Shown here piece by piece: positions 53,769 to 63,216 of a DNA stretch of 64,000 nucleotides. Position numbers and translations under genes: made by a program. Numbering within the stretch: the first letter of the stretch is position 1; each line of letters begins with the position of its first letter. This stretch comes from Paracoccaceae bacterium (GTDB lineage: Bacteria > Pseudomonadota > Alphaproteobacteria > Rhodobacterales > Rhodobacteraceae), in contig JAHEJA010000004.1 of assembly GCA_024639125.1 (NCBI GenBank), forward strand, positions 44,355-108,354, in the 5' to 3' direction. The notes beneath the pieces were generated by a model. That model was not told the origin of the DNA, did not search any database, and saw only the letters and a list, made by a program, of their open reading frames with translations.

Positions 53769-54410
53769 ATGACAAACACAAAATCCACGCCAAAAGATGC
53801 CTATACCTTAATCCTAGAAGCGATTGACGGAGGCACATATCGCCCGGGCGATCGCTTGGTTGAAAGCGATCTGGCGGATCGGTTTGGGATGTCACGAACC
53901 CCAATTCGCGAAGCCCTACAGCGATTGGAAACGCAATCGCTTTTGGCACGCGATGGGCGAAGCCTAATTGTTGCGTCTTTGGACCATAATCAAATGGCAG
54001 AGCTTTATGTCGTGCGTGCCGAACTAGAGGGTTTGGCGGCAAAGCTGGCAGCGAAACACGCCACCAAAGAAGAAAAAACGGTTCTTCAGGATATGGTCGA
54101 TCACGACAGAACGATTATTGACGATCCAAGCGCCTTATCACGTGCCAATCGGCGGTTTCACAAACAGATCCATCTTGCGTCCCACAATAGGTTTCTCGTG
54201 CAGCAGTTGGATTTGCTTCATCGGTCTATGGCTCTGATGGCGACGACATCTCTGGCTGTTGAGGGGCGGGGCAAAGTTGCGATGGACGAACACCAAGCAA
54301 TTGTTGATGCTATTATTAGTGGCAACCAAGACGGGGCTTATGTCGCACTTCGTGAACATATCTCTACTGCCTTTGTGACGCGTCTAAAGCAGGATTCAAA
54401 GGCGGTTTAA
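53769..54410 (+). CDS. GntR-family (FadR/FCD type) transcriptional regulator
   Basis: 213 residues from ATG 53769, 6 bases after GAGGGGGA; the GTG at 53748 is less likely. A winged helix (YRPGDRLVESDLADRFG; SRTPIREALQRLE) is followed by an all-helical FCD effector domain with metal-type ligands in NRRFHKQIHLASHN and DEHQAIVDAIISGN. The effector is probably an organic acid or metabolite. Its last 47 bases overlap the end of the convergent glycosyltransferase gene. Confidence 0.9.
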   Translation: MTNTKSTPKDAYTLILEAIDGGTYRPGDRLVESDLADRFGMSRTPIREALQRLETQSLLARDGRSLIVASLDHNQMAELYVVRAELEGLAAKLAAKHATKEEKTVLQDMVDHDRTIIDDPSALSRANRRFHKQIHLASHNRFLVQQLDLLHRSMALMATTSLAVEGRGKVAMDEHQAIVDAIISGNQDGAYVALREHISTAFVTRLKQDSKAV

Positions 54411-56247
54411 CCATTGCGCGCCCGTGCATTGTTTTATCCCAATAGAATGGCGCGGTGCATAGTTCGAAGAGGGCTTTGTAACTGGCGAACGTGGCCATTG
54501 GGAAATAAAAATATGTGGTTATGATCCATGGTAGCAACCTTGTGTGGCCAGATCGCAAAACTCCTAATACTTGACCAAGAGTATCAACGCTAAACGAGAC
54601 AATAAACACGCCACTCAAAGCTATGATTTGTGTGTGCGATAGACCAAGTGTAACGTTTGAAAACAACCCAAAGAACACGCCCCACATTGCCCAAAAGACG
54701 GGGGCAATTGGTAGCAGGATAAGTGTTGGCAAAAATAACATCTGGAAGTGCCAAAATCGTGTCCATCCTAAGTCTTGGACAAGCTGTTTGATATCGCGCA
54801 TGTGGGTGAAATAGGTAATGTAATACCCTTTGATCCACCGTGATCGCTGTTTGATCCAAGGACGCGCCAGATTGTTGGCTTCTTCTGATGTCGTGGATCG
54901 CAAAATTTCACACCGATAGCCACGTCGAGACAGCCGGACGCCCAAGTCGCAATCTTCGGTGACGTTGAAGGCATCCCATGCCCCAAGGTCTTCTAGGATT
55001 GTGCGCCGAAAGAACAAGGTAGTTCCCCCCAAAGGAACAATCTGGTTATTCATGGCCAAGGCGGGCAAAACCGCTTTGAACCATGTGTTGTATTCAATCG
55101 TAAAGCATCGGGCCAACCAATTGGAATGACTGTTATAAAAATCCAAACTTCCCTGAAGACAGGCAACATCCGGTGCAGCCGCAGCAAACTGTGCAGCAAC
55201 TTGATTTAGCTGATCTGGGTCTGGTGCGTCTTCTGCGTCATAGATCCCGATGATGTCGCCGTGACAAAACGGAAGCGCATAATTCATAGCCCTAGGTTTT
55301 GTTTGCACCTGTCCTTTGGGAACACGCAAAATACGCATCCAGTGCGGCAATTTTTGCCGCCGCAGCATATCGCTGGTTTGGGTATCGGCCTGTTCTAAAA
55401 TCAAGATTACGTCCAGATGGGCGCGCGAATACGTTAGTTTTTCAAGGCGTTTGACCAATTCTGCGGCAATGTCTTTTTCTTTGAAAAGGGGCACGAGAAC
55501 CGTAATTTTTGGAAGGATTTCGGGGTGACCCAGAGGCCTTGCACGGCGGTCCGTCGCAGGTATGCGCAGAAACAAATATAACTTATGAAGGGTGCTTAGC
55601 GCCAATACAATCGCGCCAAGTGTTAACAAGGTGGCATACATCACAACAGGAGCGAGGATAAACCCAAGCGCGACACATAAAAATATGCCAATAAGCAGAC
55701 CCTTGATAAGATCAAAGCGAAGGCTGACACAGCTTTCGCGCTGAATGCGACCGGTTTCCGCATAAGGGATAAGCTGCGCCCGAAAGAGCGTTTCCAGGTG
55801 GCGTTCAATAACCTGTTGCGTGGACCAAATGAATTGATGACGCCCTAAACGTCTATGAATTTCATCTGCATATTGGCGATATGTTTCGTCGTCTTTCGCG
55901 GCGACCTGCCAAATGGTGTCTATTTTGCCCCACGGCACGATGCCAGCTTTGATCCAGAACCAAGGATCATCATCCGTGAAAGCTGGGTGAGTTCCACGTT
56001 GCAATCGATAAGGCAGCGATTTTTGCCGTGCCAGTGCCTCGGTTAATGTCGCGGCGCTGACCGCACCAGAGGCGATCAAAACTTCGCCCAATCGCACACC
56101 TGATCTGGTTTGAGCATCAAGGCACCGCGCCAATGTAGGTGCAGATATACGCCCGGCATCTAACAAAATCTGACCTAAAGGCCGATTTGCACAATCGATG
56201 TCAGATAAAGGCCGATAATGACCTTTTCTGAGGCGGATATTGCTCAT
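54364..56247 (-). CDS. Membrane glycosyltransferase family 2 with N-terminal MshEN (c-di-GMP-binding-like) domain
   Basis: 627 residues. Residues 23-46 and 52-75 are two 24-residue MshEN motifs separated by exactly five residues (PLGQILLDAGRISAPTLARC and on; RLGEVLIASGAVSAATLTEA and on), the c-di-GMP-binding arrangement first described in MshE. Two helices follow (about 183-220), then a processive-type GT2 domain with DAED (337-340), TED (430-432) and QRSRW (467-471), and further helices (about 490-590). It should polymerise and extrude a polysaccharide. A hairpin covers its ribosome-binding site. It lies downstream of carA but is functionally unrelated to it. Confidence 0.88.
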   Translation of the reverse strand: MSNIRLRKGHYRPLSDIDCANRPLGQILLDAGRISAPTLARCLDAQTRSGVRLGEVLIASGAVSAATLTEALARQKSLPYRLQRGTHPAFTDDDPWFWIKAGIVPWGKIDTIWQVAAKDDETYRQYADEIHRRLGRHQFIWSTQQVIERHLETLFRAQLIPYAETGRIQRESCVSLRFDLIKGLLIGIFLCVALGFILAPVVMYATLLTLGAIVLALSTLHKLYLFLRIPATDRRARPLGHPEILPKITVLVPLFKEKDIAAELVKRLEKLTYSRAHLDVILILEQADTQTSDMLRRQKLPHWMRILRVPKGQVQTKPRAMNYALPFCHGDIIGIYDAEDAPDPDQLNQVAAQFAAAAPDVACLQGSLDFYNSHSNWLARCFTIEYNTWFKAVLPALAMNNQIVPLGGTTLFFRRTILEDLGAWDAFNVTEDCDLGVRLSRRGYRCEILRSTTSEEANNLARPWIKQRSRWIKGYYITYFTHMRDIKQLVQDLGWTRFWHFQMLFLPTLILLPIAPVFWAMWGVFFGLFSNVTLGLSHTQIIALSGVFIVSFSVDTLGQVLGVLRSGHTRLLPWIITTYFYFPMATFASYKALFELCTAPFYWDKTMHGRAMVKPPLNPALDASQRQ

Positions 56248-56290
56248 ACCTTGTTCTCCTTGCTATAGTGTAGCTTTGAGAGAACAAGGT
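56248..56290 (-). promoter_or_regulatory. Shine-Dalgarno-sequestering hairpin of the glycosyltransferase gene
   Basis: ACCTTGTTCTC (56248-56258) and GAGAACAAGGT (56280-56290) are perfect 11-bp arms around a 21-base loop that contains a further GCTA/TAGC pair. On the minus strand the 3' arm touches the ATG, and AAGGAG (56261-56256) lies half inside it. No T-run follows, so it is not a terminator for carA. Confidence 0.65.
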
Positions 56291-56300
56291 TAATTTGGCT

Positions 56301-57464
56301 TTAATTTTTGGCTTTGGCCTGTGCCATATAGTCCGCAAAACGTTCAAAAAGATAAAAGCTATCTTGCGGTCCTGGGCTGGCTTCGGGGTGGTGTTGAACG
56401 GAATAGACCGGGCGATCGGCAATCCGAATGCCGCAGTTGGATCCATCGAACAAAGACACATGTGTTTCAACGACGCCTTCAGGCAGATCATTTGCATCGA
56501 CTGCGAAGCCGTGGTTCATTGAGGTGATTTCCACTTTGCCGGTTTCATAATCTTTGACAGGGTGGTTTGCCCCATGGTGGCCATGGCTCATTTTGATGGT
56601 TTTTGCGCCCAATGACAATGCCAGCATTTGATGGCCCAAACAAATTCCAAAAATCGGTAGATTGGTTTTCAACAGTGCTTGAATAGTTGGCACGGCGTAA
56701 ACGCCTGTTGCTGCTGGATCACCAGGGCCGTTTGACAAGAACACGCCATCTGGGTTGTGGGCTAATACGTCCTCTGCGGTAGCTGAGGCAGGCAATACTG
56801 TGATATCACACCCGACCGATGCCAAACACCGCAGGATATTGCGCTTGGCGCCGAAATCAATGGCGACAACTTTGTGTTTAGGCGCGTCCTGGCGTGCATA
56901 GCCCTCGGCCCATGTCCAACGTTTCTCGTCCCATTTATAAGACTGTGCGCATGTCACATCTTTGGCTAGATCCAAACCTTCTAGGCCAACAAATTCACGC
57001 GCTGATTTGATCAAAGCGTCGGTGTCGAATTTACCGTCCGGATCATGAGCAATCGCCACATGCGGCGCACCTTGTTGACGGATAGCGCGCGTTAAACGGC
57101 GCGTGTCAATGCCCCCAATTGCAATGCGCCCTTTCTTTGCTAACCAATCGGTAAGTTCCGCTGTTGCCCGCCAATTTGATGATTTGGTCGGATCCCATTT
57201 CACCACCATGCCGGCGGCGACAGGATCGCGCGCTTCGTCGTCTTCATCGGTGACACCGGTATTGCCGATATGTGGAAAGGTAAATGTCACAACTTGACCC
57301 GCATAAGACGGGTCTGTCATGATTTCCTGATACCCTGTCATCGCGGTATTAAAGCAAAGCTCAGCAACAGTTTGACCTGTTGCGCCGAACCCGTTCCCAT
57401 AAAACAAAGTTCCATCAGCAAGGGCCAAACAGGCCGTGGGTGTTTGGTTGGGCTGGTGTGCCAT
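56301..57464 (-). CDS. carA: Carbamoyl-phosphate synthase small subunit
   Basis: The start is ATG 57464 (MAHQPNQTPTACLALADG) with GGAGAGAG about 6 bases upstream; a TTG at 57485 is in frame. The 387 residues include the N-terminal domain (GYQEIMTDPSYAGQVVTFT; GIDTRRLTRAIR) and the class I amidotransferase with the nucleophile in FGICLGHQMLAL and the His/Glu in VQHHPEASPGP. It supplies ammonia to CarB for arginine and pyrimidine synthesis; carB is not in the window. It is divergent from the YqeY gene. Confidence 0.98.
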   Translation of the reverse strand: MAHQPNQTPTACLALADGTLFYGNGFGATGQTVAELCFNTAMTGYQEIMTDPSYAGQVVTFTFPHIGNTGVTDEDDEARDPVAAGMVVKWDPTKSSNWRATAELTDWLAKKGRIAIGGIDTRRLTRAIRQQGAPHVAIAHDPDGKFDTDALIKSAREFVGLEGLDLAKDVTCAQSYKWDEKRWTWAEGYARQDAPKHKVVAIDFGAKRNILRCLASVGCDITVLPASATAEDVLAHNPDGVFLSNGPGDPAATGVYAVPTIQALLKTNLPIFGICLGHQMLALSLGAKTIKMSHGHHGANHPVKDYETGKVEITSMNHGFAVDANDLPEGVVETHVSLFDGSNCGIRIADRPVYSVQHHPEASPGPQDSFYLFERFADYMAQAKAKN

Positions 57465-57624
57465 GAGTCTCTCTCCGGGGTGCAAATTTGCGGCAACGTA
57501 GTGTCAACGCCCCTTGGGGTCAAGGCGCGATCTGCTATAAAACGGCGACACGCTAACACTTGCGATGATATAGTGTTCTAGGCTAAAGGGGTTGCTCAAT
57601 AGGACGCAAGGGGAAGATCGGAAT

Positions 57625-58086
57625 ATGGAACTACGATCACGCATTATGGCTGAACTCAAACAGGCCATGAAGGACAAGGCGGCAGAGCGCCTGTCAACAC
57701 TACGTTTGATTAGTGCTGCCATCAAAGACCGTGATATCGCTGTGCGTGTTGACGGCAACGATGACGGCGTCGGAGAAGGCGAGGTTCTTGCTATTCTTGG
57801 GAAAATGGTCCGCCAACGTCAAGAAAGCGCCAAGACCTATGAAGAGGGTGGACGCATTGATTTGGCCGAGCGCGAGCTGTCTGAAATCAAAATTGTCGAA
57901 GAATTTCTTCCGCGTCAATTGGACGAAAAAGAAACCTCAGATGCGGTTGATGCTGCCATTGCTGACATTGGCGCCGAATCGATTCGCGACATGGGGCGCG
58001 TCATGAGCATTCTAAAAGAAAAATATACTGGGCAAATGGATTTCGGATCTGTTGGTCCTATGGTGAAAACCAAACTAACCAGCTAA
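57625..58086 (+). CDS. GatB/YqeY domain protein
   Basis: 153 residues from ATG 57625, about 8 bases after AAGGGGAAG; the frame extends to 57592. It opens MELRSRIMAELKQAMKDK and shows the two YqeY parts: a helical bundle with STLRLISAAIKDRDIA and the C-terminal GatB-like domain DMGRVMSILKEKYTGQMDFG. The proteins resemble the tRNA-binding tail of GatB; the function is unsettled. It is divergent from carA, as in many alphaproteobacteria. Confidence 0.93.
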   Translation: MELRSRIMAELKQAMKDKAAERLSTLRLISAAIKDRDIAVRVDGNDDGVGEGEVLAILGKMVRQRQESAKTYEEGGRIDLAERELSEIKIVEEFLPRQLDEKETSDAVDAAIADIGAESIRDMGRVMSILKEKYTGQMDFGSVGPMVKTKLTS

Positions 58087-58089
58087 TTC

Positions 58090-58117
58090 AAGGGGGCGGA
58101 AACGCCCCTTATTTTTT
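58090..58117 (+). terminator. Intrinsic terminator of the YqeY gene
   Basis: GGGGCG (58093-58098) and CGCCCC (58103-58108) around GAAA, followed by TTATTTTTT. It overlaps the stop of the convergent DUF2244 gene. Confidence 0.88.
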
Positions 58118-58603
58118 GCTTAGATCAGACAGATAGGCATTGAGTTCTTGAAAAAGAGTTTTGCGTTCATCTTCTGTCAGAAATGCGCCTATTTCGACTT
58201 CGCGGCCATTTCCACTAAGTGTTACATAATGTGGCACTGGGCCTCCAGTCACATGCATGTTTGCGCGCACCCAATACACATTGCAGGCCCACGTTTGGAT
58301 GTCACCTTTGGGATTGATCCGTTCTAAGTTAAGTGTGTCGCCCTCTAAACGCAGAGTTTCCTGAATAGAGCGATCTTTATAGTTGCGTGTGATAGCCCAC
58401 CAAAGTGCGGCCACTGTCAGCATCAAGAACGGCAATAGGCCCCAAAACACAATCGTTCCCAAGACCATGAACAACGGAAAGCTGATCAGGATAAATGTCA
58501 TCCAGATGGTCCATGCAAATCCTTTGACAGGCAGAGAACTATGCGCCCAAAGTGTCATGATCTGGAACGGAGAAGGGGGGATTGTGTCGATTTTATATGG
58601 CAT
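58109..58603 (-). CDS. DUF2244 integral membrane protein
   Basis: 164 residues from ATG 58603, which has GAGGG 5 bases upstream (the ATG at 58624 lacks one). Two helices (about 29-50 and 53-72) follow LWAHSSLPVKGFAWTIW; the cytosolic remainder carries the DUF2244 elements WACNVYWVRANMH and YVTLSGNGREVEIGAFL. DUF2244 genes often lie near cytochrome oxidase genes, and ctaD follows here on the same strand upstream. The role is unknown. Confidence 0.88.
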   Translation of the reverse strand: MPYKIDTIPPSPFQIMTLWAHSSLPVKGFAWTIWMTFILISFPLFMVLGTIVFWGLLPFLMLTVAALWWAITRNYKDRSIQETLRLEGDTLNLERINPKGDIQTWACNVYWVRANMHVTGGPVPHYVTLSGNGREVEIGAFLTEDERKTLFQELNAYLSDLSKK

Positions 58604-58702
58604 GTCTGACCCTCGCTTGATCAAAATATAGTCCCTTTGTCATTGTTTGACAGGGCCAATAATGTCGCGCTTTGGGAAAATTTTATGTGCCGTGAATAAG
58701 CA

Positions 58703-58738
58703 TAAAAAAACCCCCAACACTGTGGGGGTTTTCTTTTT
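58703..58738. terminator. Bidirectional-looking terminator of ctaD
   Basis: AAAACCCCCA (58707-58716) and TGGGGGTTTT (58723-58732) form a 10-bp stem. On the minus strand seven T residues follow, after the ctaD stop; the plus strand also has TTTTCTTTTT. Confidence 0.93.
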
Positions 58739-58753
58739 AGATGTTAGACCGCG

Positions 58754-60427
58754 CTAGTGAGCGTGGCTTTTATCCCATTCTTCCTGCTTTGGAAGAATTT
58801 CAAATGTATGCTCCGGAGGAGGAGACGGTAGTGTCCACTCTAGAGTATCCGCATATTCATTCCATGGGTTCGCACGTGTATCGCGTGCACCAGCAAGAAG
58901 CGTGTATACGACAATGCCGATAAAGAACACGAATGAAGCAAAGGATAGGAACGCACCATATGATGAGATTTCATTCCAATATGCAAAGGCTTCTGGGTAA
59001 TCGATATAGCGACGTGGCATACCCTGACGGCCCAAGAAGTGCTGTGGGAAGAACGTCACGTTTGCACCGATGAACATCATCCAGAAGTGAAGCTTACCAG
59101 CCCACTCAGGATAGGCGCGGCCCGTCATCTTAGAGAAATAGTAGTAAACCCCTGCAAAGATGGCGAATACAGCACCCAAGCTCATAACATAGTGGAAGTG
59201 TGCAATCACGTAGTATGTGTCGTGGTATGCGCGGTCAACAGCTGCCTGTGAAAGGACAACACCTGTTACCCCACCAACGGTGAAGAGGAACAAGAAACCA
59301 AATGCCCATAGCATAGGTGTTTTGAATTCGATCGAACCGCCCCACATTGTGGCAATCCAAGAGAACACTTTAACACCTGTTGGCACCGCAATAACCATCG
59401 TCGCCAACATAAAGTATGACTGCTGTGTCAACGACATACCAACCGTGTACATGTGGTGTGCCCAAACAACAAAGCCCAAGACACCAATCGCGATAATCGC
59501 CCAAACCATCGGCAAATAACCGAATACTGGCTTGCGTGAGAATGTTGAAATCACATGCGAGATGATACCAAATCCAGGTAGAACAATGATGTAAACTTCT
59601 GGGTGACCAAAGAACCAAAGAATGTGTTGGTAAAGGATCGGATCACCGCCACCGGCCGGGTCAAAGAATGTTGTGCCAAAGTTACGGTCAGTCAACAACA
59701 TTGTGATCGCGCCTGCCAAAACTGGCAAAGACAAAAGGATCAACCAAGATGTCACAAAGATCGACCATGAGAACAACGGAACTTTGAACAATGTCATGCC
59801 AGGGGCGCGCATGTTCAAGAATGTTGTGATCATGTTGATCGCACCCAAGATGGATGACGCACCTGAAACGTGTACCGCAAAGATAGCAAGGTCCATGGAC
59901 ATGCCGCCTTCGCTGGTTGATAGCGGCGGATAAAGAACCCAACCCACACCAGATCCCAGTTGATCGTTACCACCAGGTGTTAGCATCGATGCGATGCCCA
60001 ATGACGTACCCGCAACATACAACCAAAAGCTTAGGTTGTTCATACGTGGGAAGGCCATGTCTGGCGCACCAATTTGCAATGGCATGAAGTAGTTACCAAA
60101 ACCACCAAACAACGCCGGAATAACAACAAAGAACATCATCAAGACACCATGGTAGGTGATCATAACGTTCCATAGGTGTCCGTTTGGCGTACAATCAGCA
60201 CTGGCGTCAGCGATGAAGCGCGCACCTTCAAGGCACATGTATTGAACGCCTGGGTGCATAAGCTCCAAGCGCATGTAAACGGTAAGTGTGACCGAAATGA
60301 ACCCGACCAAAGCCGAAACCACCAAGTACAAAAGACCAATGTCTTTGTGGTTTGTGGACATGAACCAACGTGTAAAGAACCCGCGGTTATCTTCGTGTTC
60401 GTGGCCGTGAATGGCTGCGTCTGCCAT
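58754..60427 (-). CDS. ctaD: Cytochrome c oxidase subunit I (aa3 type)
   Basis: A 557-residue heme-copper oxidase with twelve helices. Ligands are intact: His93 and His412 (ITYHG; HFHY) for low-spin heme a, His410 for heme a3, and His275, His324 and His325 for CuB with Tyr279 in HPEVY for the cross-link. The D-channel entrance ([13 protein letters not shown]) and [10 protein letters not shown] (K-type) are present. It is the catalytic core of the terminal oxidase. Subunits II and III are not adjacent. AGGAGG lies 6 bases before the ATG. Confidence 0.98.
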   Translation of the reverse strand: MADAAIHGHEHEDNRGFFTRWFMSTNHKDIGLLYLVVSALVGFISVTLTVYMRLELMHPGVQYMCLEGARFIADASADCTPNGHLWNVMITYHGVLMMFFVVIPALFGGFGNYFMPLQIGAPDMAFPRMNNLSFWLYVAGTSLGIASMLTPGGNDQLGSGVGWVLYPPLSTSEGGMSMDLAIFAVHVSGASSILGAINMITTFLNMRAPGMTLFKVPLFSWSIFVTSWLILLSLPVLAGAITMLLTDRNFGTTFFDPAGGGDPILYQHILWFFGHPEVYIIVLPGFGIISHVISTFSRKPVFGYLPMVWAIIAIGVLGFVVWAHHMYTVGMSLTQQSYFMLATMVIAVPTGVKVFSWIATMWGGSIEFKTPMLWAFGFLFLFTVGGVTGVVLSQAAVDRAYHDTYYVIAHFHYVMSLGAVFAIFAGVYYYFSKMTGRAYPEWAGKLHFWMMFIGANVTFFPQHFLGRQGMPRRYIDYPEAFAYWNEISSYGAFLSFASFVFFIGIVVYTLLAGARDTRANPWNEYADTLEWTLPSPPPEHTFEILPKQEEWDKSHAH

Positions 60428-60452
60428 ATCTGCCTCCTGTAAGTTAATGGTT

Positions 60453-60475
60453 AGGAACGAGACAGACTCGTTCCT
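60453..60475 (-). other. Stem-loop in the ctaD leader
   Basis: AGGAACGAG and CTCGTTCCT form a perfect 9-bp stem with a 5-base loop, between the cytochrome c stop and ctaD on the minus strand. No T-run follows in that direction. It could be a processing or stability element. Confidence 0.5.
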
Positions 60476-60569
60476 ATGCTGTGATTTTGTTTTAGAGTGC
60501 TATTTCCGCTTCGGCAATGACGACTTTGCCGCAGTTGCCCAAAAAATGTCGCACCTCATTGAAATTTTG

Positions 60570-60971
60570 TTACTCAGCAACGGATGCAAGATAGGCTGCA
60601 ACGTCGTCGCCGCCATTTTTCAATTTGAAAGACATCTTTGAGCGACCTGAACCGCCGTTTGCTTCCAAGTAAGCTGTTGGATCTTGTACAAACTCGGCAA
60701 GCCCTTCTTCTGTCCAAACAAGTCCAGCTGCTGCGGCTTCTTCGATTGCAGATGAATACCGGAACCCGTCTTGGGCACCAGCGGCACGACCGATAATACC
60801 GTATAGGTTCGGACCAGTTTTACCGCCTTTAACAATGTCGTCGCCTGCATCTGATTTGATCATGTGGCAAGATTTGCACTTCTTAAAGGCCTTTTCGCCT
60901 TTGTCTGCGTCGCCTGCAAACACAGGGCTTGCGATGGTCAAAACTACGGCTGCAGTTGCTAGAATTTTCAT
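60570..60971 (-). CDS. Periplasmic class I cytochrome c
   Basis: A 133-residue precursor with a signal peptide (1-19, ending SPVFA). The heme is bound at CKSCH (Cys32, Cys35, His36), and the axial methionine is probably Met113 in SKMSFKL. The layout is that of the cytochrome c2/c550 type. It should carry electrons from the bc1 complex to the aa3 oxidase encoded next, 142 bases downstream. AGGAGAG precedes the ATG. Confidence 0.93.
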   Translation of the reverse strand: MKILATAAVVLTIASPVFAGDADKGEKAFKKCKSCHMIKSDAGDDIVKGGKTGPNLYGIIGRAAGAQDGFRYSSAIEEAAAAGLVWTEEGLAEFVQDPTAYLEANGGSGRSKMSFKLKNGGDDVAAYLASVAE

Positions 60972-61073
60972 AAATCTCTCCTAATTCGTCAGTTCTTTGG
61001 TTATACTCTATAGCGGAAACTAGAGAATTTTGCCATGATCTCAAACGGCTAATTGTCGCATATTCGTATGTTT

Positions 61074-61721
61074 CTATTCAAAAACCTTACGGAAGCTCTG
61101 TTCTAGTGCGACGTCTAAATCCATCATTGAAACTGGCAACCCAAGGTCAACCAGGCTTGTTACTCCATGATCGGTTATTCCGCAGGGAACGATCCCGTTA
61201 AAATGGTCAAGCTCTGGTTCAACATTGATCGATATCCCATGGAAAGACACCCATTTACGTAATCGAATCCCGATTGCTGCAATTTTATCCTCTGCGGGGT
61301 GACCTTTTACAGAACGTGGTTTGTCATCCCGTTGGACCCAAACACCGACGCGTCCCTCACGAATTTCACCTTTGATATTGAAGTGATCCAATGTGTCGAT
61401 CACCCATGTTTCCAATTGCTTTACAAAGGCACGTACATCGCGACCACGTTTGTTCAAATCGAGCATGACATAAACGACACGCTGCCCAGGTCCGTGATAG
61501 GTGTACTGCCCTCCGCGTTTGCTGGGGTGAACTGGAAAGCGGTCAGGATCAACAAGATCACGTATCTGTGCGCTTGTCCCTGCCGTATAAAGCGGGGGAT
61601 GTTCCAACAGCCAAATTAGCTCGTCTGCGTCACCACGTGCAATGGCGTCTGCGCGGCTTTCCATTGTTTCAACAGCGAAAGCATAGTCCGTTAGACCGTC
61701 GCTTACTTTCCATTCGACCAT
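61074..61721 (-). CDS. lipB: Octanoyl-[ACP]:protein octanoyltransferase LipB
   Basis: A 215-residue LipB with substrate-binding [16 protein letters not shown] (about 65-80), the catalytic lysine Lys146 in [14 protein letters not shown] and the thioester cysteine Cys180 in GIVPCGI. It transfers octanoate to lipoyl domains for lipoate assembly. It lies 2 bases after the LytTR gene stop on the same strand, so it may be cotranscribed with it. Confidence 0.96.
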   Translation of the reverse strand: MVEWKVSDGLTDYAFAVETMESRADAIARGDADELIWLLEHPPLYTAGTSAQIRDLVDPDRFPVHPSKRGGQYTYHGPGQRVVYVMLDLNKRGRDVRAFVKQLETWVIDTLDHFNIKGEIREGRVGVWVQRDDKPRSVKGHPAEDKIAAIGIRLRKWVSFHGISINVEPELDHFNGIVPCGITDHGVTSLVDLGLPVSMMDLDVALEQSFRKVFE

Positions 61722-61723
61722 TG

Positions 61724-62527
61724 TTATCCTCGTGCGGGAAGAAGCCCTGCTTTAATCGCCGCGCTGCGATAAGATCGCGATATTGGCACGGAGTGATCAT
61801 TTGAGAGCGTGATACTCCAATTTCCGTCCTTTTTACTATAATTTTGCACGTGGTCCAGTGCGATCCAATGGGATCGGTGTATTTGCAGTCCGGTATCGGG
61901 TGGCAAAAGCGCAATCGCATCCGCAAGCCTGATCAATAAAAGCGAACTTCCCTGTGTGGTCTCAACTCGGACATAGTGATCTTCTGCATGAAGTGACACA
62001 ATGTCTCCGCGTTTGTTATGGTCCAACTTCGACAATAAGGGACTTTGGGTTTTGTTGCTTTGTTCCGTTGTGCGCAGGAAATAGGTGACGATTGCAAATA
62101 TCATCGCCGCAATCAAAAATATGGTGCCTGTTATTCGCATGACCACACCAAAGCTTGTCGGGTAGTTCGGGATGACAATGTAATTCGTAAGAGAGATCAA
62201 ACATGTGATCGTGAACCCGACAACCGCCACTAGGACAATGTGCTGCGCAGATGTTTTTGTAAACGAATACTGAACCGCAAGCGCATGTCCAAAAGTACCC
62301 ACACAATATGTCGCAACAGAGATAAACGCCCAATACAAAAGCCGCGTGGAAAATAGCAAGGTTTCCGATGTTCCAAACGGACCCGAGAGAGCACATAGAA
62401 AAGTTGCAAAGCCAAGCGCAATCCAAGTTTTTGGGGATTGAAAATTACGGGGTAATTCACGAAGCGCGAACTGCACTTTAGCCAAATTCACGAAGTTATA
62501 ATCCTTTTGACGAATCCAAAAATGCAA
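61724..62527 (-). CDS. Membrane-bound LytTR-domain transcriptional regulator
   Basis: About 267 residues if the TTG at 62527 is used; a GTG at 62491 after AAAAGGA is an alternative, and no nearby ATG is in frame. Four membrane helices (about 35-53, 62-84, 94-118 and 128-150) are followed by a LytTR DNA-binding domain ([48 protein letters not shown]). It should sense at the membrane and bind DNA directly, without a kinase. It is divergent from the DUF2306 gene. Confidence 0.85.
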   Translation of the reverse strand: MHFWIRQKDYNFVNLAKVQFALRELPRNFQSPKTWIALGFATFLCALSGPFGTSETLLFSTRLLYWAFISVATYCVGTFGHALAVQYSFTKTSAQHIVLVAVVGFTITCLISLTNYIVIPNYPTSFGVVMRITGTIFLIAAMIFAIVTYFLRTTEQSNKTQSPLLSKLDHNKRGDIVSLHAEDHYVRVETTQGSSLLLIRLADAIALLPPDTGLQIHRSHWIALDHVQNYSKKDGNWSITLSNDHSVPISRSYRSAAIKAGLLPARG

Positions 62528-62582
62528 TGTTTGCCAAGGTATAGCATGGATGGTGACATCATCAAATTTGAAAGGAAACCAA

Positions 62583-63071
62583 ATGAATGCTGATGTTATT
62601 TTGACAATGTCTTGGATTTTGAAGCTGCATGTAATCTGCGCTTTGGTCGCGCTCTTTCTAGGGCCAATCGCCTTGTTTTATAGCAAGCGAAGTCGCACTC
62701 ATAAATGCATCGGATATGTTTGGATGATTGGTATGAGTATTACGGCGATCACGTCGTTTTGGATTACCGAAATAAAGCCAGGGCATTTTAGCGCGGTTCA
62801 TGTGTTAAGTGTGTTTGCGTTGGGTTCGATTGTGCATGCATTTGTTGCTATTCGAAATGGCAACATCAAGGCCCATCGCGCGACGCTTCGCAATTTGTAC
62901 ATATTTGGTACATTTGGTGCATTTACGGTTAATTTCCTGCCGGGTCGCACGCTTCCAAGTGCCTTTTTGAACGGGGGGACTTGGACGTCGTTCATGGTCG
63001 CTGCGATGATACTGTGCAGCCTGGCATTTTTGCTTTATCGCACAAATCAGAAACCAATTTTCAGAACGTGA
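62583..63071 (+). CDS. DUF2306 membrane protein
   Basis: 162 residues from ATG 62583, 5 bases after AAAGGAA; the frame extends to 62550. Four to five helices are visible, with LHVICALVALFLGPIALF, RSRTHKCIGYVWM and the HAFVAIRNGNIKAHR loop that mark DUF2306. Histidines in these loops could ligate a metal or heme, but this is not shown. It is probably regulated by the divergent LytTR protein, as both start within 56 bases. Confidence 0.85.
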   Translation: MNADVILTMSWILKLHVICALVALFLGPIALFYSKRSRTHKCIGYVWMIGMSITAITSFWITEIKPGHFSAVHVLSVFALGSIVHAFVAIRNGNIKAHRATLRNLYIFGTFGAFTVNFLPGRTLPSAFLNGGTWTSFMVAAMILCSLAFLLYRTNQKPIFRT

Positions 63072-63129
63072 TTTTTTGCTCTTCACATTCCAATATCTTT
63101 TCGCTATCCACAGCCCACGCTTAGGCAGT

Positions 63130-63216
63130 GCGGCCGTGGCGGAATTGGTAGACGCGCAGCGTTGAGGTCGCTGTTCTTTAACCGGAGTGGAAGTTCGAGT
63201 CTTCTCGGCCGCACCA
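63130..63216 (+). tRNA. tRNA-Leu (anticodon GAG)
   Basis: An 87-base class II tRNA. The acceptor stem GCGGCCG (63130-63136) pairs perfectly with CGGCCGC (63206-63212); anticodon stem CAGCG/CGCTG encloses TTGAGGT with anticodon GAG at 63164-63166; a long variable arm and TTCGAGT T-loop follow. CCA is encoded (63214-63216). Confidence 0.97.
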
